DNA from: a bacterium
GTDB taxonomy: Bacteria; Nitrospinota_A; UBA7883; JACRGQ01
DNA: 6,709 bases
Reading direction: 5' to 3'
NCBI GenBank assembly: GCA_021815535.1
Contig: JAKAGL010000130.1
Coordinates: 1 to 6,709 of the forward strand
Shown one piece after another: positions 6,143 to 6,709 of the stretch. The position numbers were made by a program, and so were the translations under genes. Every line of letters starts with the position of its first letter. Position 1 is the stretch's first letter. The notes under the pieces were generated by a model. The model did no database searches and had not been told where the DNA came from. It saw nothing but the letters and a program-made list of their open reading frames with translations.

Positions 6143-6469
6143 ATGGCTGGTTCTGTTGATCAATTCACCGACGCCAATTTTGGAGATAAGGTGGAGAAAT
6201 CGTCCACACTTACTATCGTCGATTTTTGGGCCGAGTGGTGCGCTCCGTGCCGGATGCTTGCCCCGATTGTCGAACAACTCGCGGAGGAAAATAAAGGCTC
6301 CGTGATTGTGGGCAAACTCAACGTTGATGAAAACCCCAAAACCGCCACCAAGTACGGCATCCGCGGCATCCCCACCCTGCTATTTTTCAAGGATGGGAAA
6401 GTGCAGGAACAGGTTGTCGGCGTGCGAAGCAAAGGTGAGATACAGGGAGTGATCGACGCAAAGAAGTAA
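6143..6469 (+). CDS. trxA: Thioredoxin
   Basis: A 108-residue cytoplasmic thioredoxin, the usual full length, with no signal peptide. The active site is W32-C33-A34-P35-C36. Flanking conserved features are the buried D27 in VDFWAEW, the cis-proline P77 in GIRGIPTLLFF, and the G-rich region near VVGVRSKGE. It reduces protein disulfides and is normally recharged by thioredoxin reductase. The active-site tetrapeptide is CAPC instead of the commoner CGPC; this is a known variant in bacterial thioredoxins and may shift redox potential slightly. The start is set by AGGAGG 6 nt upstream. The gene lies 115 nt after the flavoprotein gene on the same strand and is followed by its own terminator. The flavoprotein lacks the CxxC of a thioredoxin reductase, so it is unlikely to be the direct reductase of this protein. 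Confidence 0.96.
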   Translation: MAGSVDQFTDANFGDKVEKSSTLTIVDFWAEWCAPCRMLAPIVEQLAEENKGSVIVGKLNVDENPKTATKYGIRGIPTLLFFKDGKVQEQVVGVRSKGEIQGVIDAKK

Positions 6470-6489
6470 CCGTCATTTATTGCTAATCG

Positions 6490-6516
6490 GGGGACCTTTC
6501 AATGGTCCCCTTTTTT
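6490..6516 (+). terminator. Intrinsic terminator after the thioredoxin gene
   Basis: GGGGACC (6490-6496) pairs with GGTCCCC (6504-6510) around a 7-nt loop, directly followed by six T (6511-6516). It starts 20 nt after the thioredoxin stop. On the minus strand the hairpin lacks a T-run, so it is oriented for the plus-strand gene. Confidence 0.92.
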
Positions 6517-6528
6517 ATTCCCATCGAT

Positions 6529-6538
6529 TGCGATCGCA
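6529..6538. repeat. Perfect 10-bp palindrome in the convergent intergenic gap
   Basis: TGCGATCGCA is a perfect palindrome (containing GCGATCGC) located between the terminator and the stop of the convergent FlhB-like gene. A nearby ATCGAT (6523-6528) adds a second short palindrome. No function can be assigned. Confidence 0.4.
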
Positions 6539-6552
6539 GTGGAAAACATGCC

Positions 6553-6709
6553 TTACGGTTTGGCCACGCTGTTGCCGGAGTTGATGCGATAGATGAAGGA
6601 AAGCACTTCGGCTATGACACGGTAAAGGTCGGGCGGTATCTCTTCCTCCAAATCGAGCTTTGAAAGCACTTCCACCAGATCGGCATCCTCGCGGACCGGA
6701 ATGTTATGC
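6553..6709 (-). CDS. FlhB/EscU-family C-terminal domain protein (C-terminal end, partial)
   Basis: Reading from the right edge leftward, 51 residues precede a TAA at 6555-6553. The stretch includes IPVREDADLVEVLSKLDLEE, then EEIPPDLYRVIAEVLSFIYR. This matches the end of the cytoplasmic domain of FlhB/YscU export-switch proteins: the PI/PV-x-E-D, LA..L and IPxxLYxxVAEVLxFIY blocks. Such sequence ends full-length FlhB, a flagellar type III export gate component, but also occurs as short stand-alone FlhB-like proteins (about 90-110 residues) near unrelated genes. The ending AEVLSFIYRIN is more reminiscent of the short proteins. The autocleavage motif NPTH, if present, would lie outside the window, so the two cannot be told apart. 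The gene is convergent with the thioredoxin gene. Confidence 0.8.
   Translation of the reverse strand, partial: HNIPVREDADLVEVLSKLDLEEEIPPDLYRVIAEVLSFIYRINSGNSVAKP

Noticed and set aside
6143..6469. CAPC in place of CGPC in the thioredoxin as a sign of a new enzyme
   Set aside because: CAPC is a known natural variant among bacterial thioredoxins, and all other key residues (D27, W32, cis-P77) are intact.
6540..6552. DnaA-box-like TTTTCCACT on the minus strand near the FlhB-like stop
   Set aside because: Two mismatches to the TTATNCACA consensus and no cluster of further boxes or AT-rich unwinding element.

Overview
The window looks like ordinary chromosomal DNA from a bacterium that is probably Gram-negative, possibly flagellated, and outside the Gammaproteobacteria. 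The reasons are a 7TM-HD (PgpH-type) cyclic-di-AMP phosphodiesterase next to phoH and ybeY, an Ap4A-phosphorylase-like HIT protein, and a FlhB C-terminal-domain protein at the right edge. The combination resembles lineages such as Desulfobacterota, Nitrospirota or Nitrospinota, but this is an impression and no marker here fixes the taxonomy. All genes have similar moderately GC-rich composition, and I see no mobile element, CRISPR array, tRNA or rRNA.

Left part (1-4702, all minus strand): a compact operon read right to left, phoH -> pgpH -> ybeY -> HIT hydrolase -> mutS, with mutS cut off by the left edge. Genes overlap (phoH/pgpH by 14 nt, pgpH/ybeY by 101 nt) or lie close together (99 nt before HIT, 7 nt before mutS). 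A likely extended -10 promoter (TGTTATAAT) lies about 80 nt upstream of the phoH GTG start. The leader also holds a 30-codon candidate small ORF that overlaps the phoH start. The operon joins an RNA-associated ATPase (PhoH), second-messenger turnover (PgpH), rRNA maturation (YbeY), nucleotide clean-up (HIT) and mismatch repair (MutS).

Middle (4703-4794): a divergent promoter region with two overlapping inverted repeats. A plus-strand promoter (TTGGAA-18-TAGAAT) sits so close to the next gene that its mRNA may be leaderless.

Right part (4795-6520, plus strand): an FAD/NAD-dependent oxidoreductase of the rubredoxin reductase / NirB-N-terminal type, then a thioredoxin (WCAPC active site) with a strong Shine-Dalgarno and a clear intrinsic terminator. 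The two may share a thiol or electron-transfer role, but that is inference from adjacency. Convergent to them, at the right edge on the minus strand, is the C-terminal end of a FlhB/EscU-family protein.

I do not find a convincing undescribed system. The items most worth checking are the pgpH/ybeY overprinting overlap, the phoH leader (small ORF plus hairpin, no SD for phoH), and the unusual translation start of the oxidoreductase.
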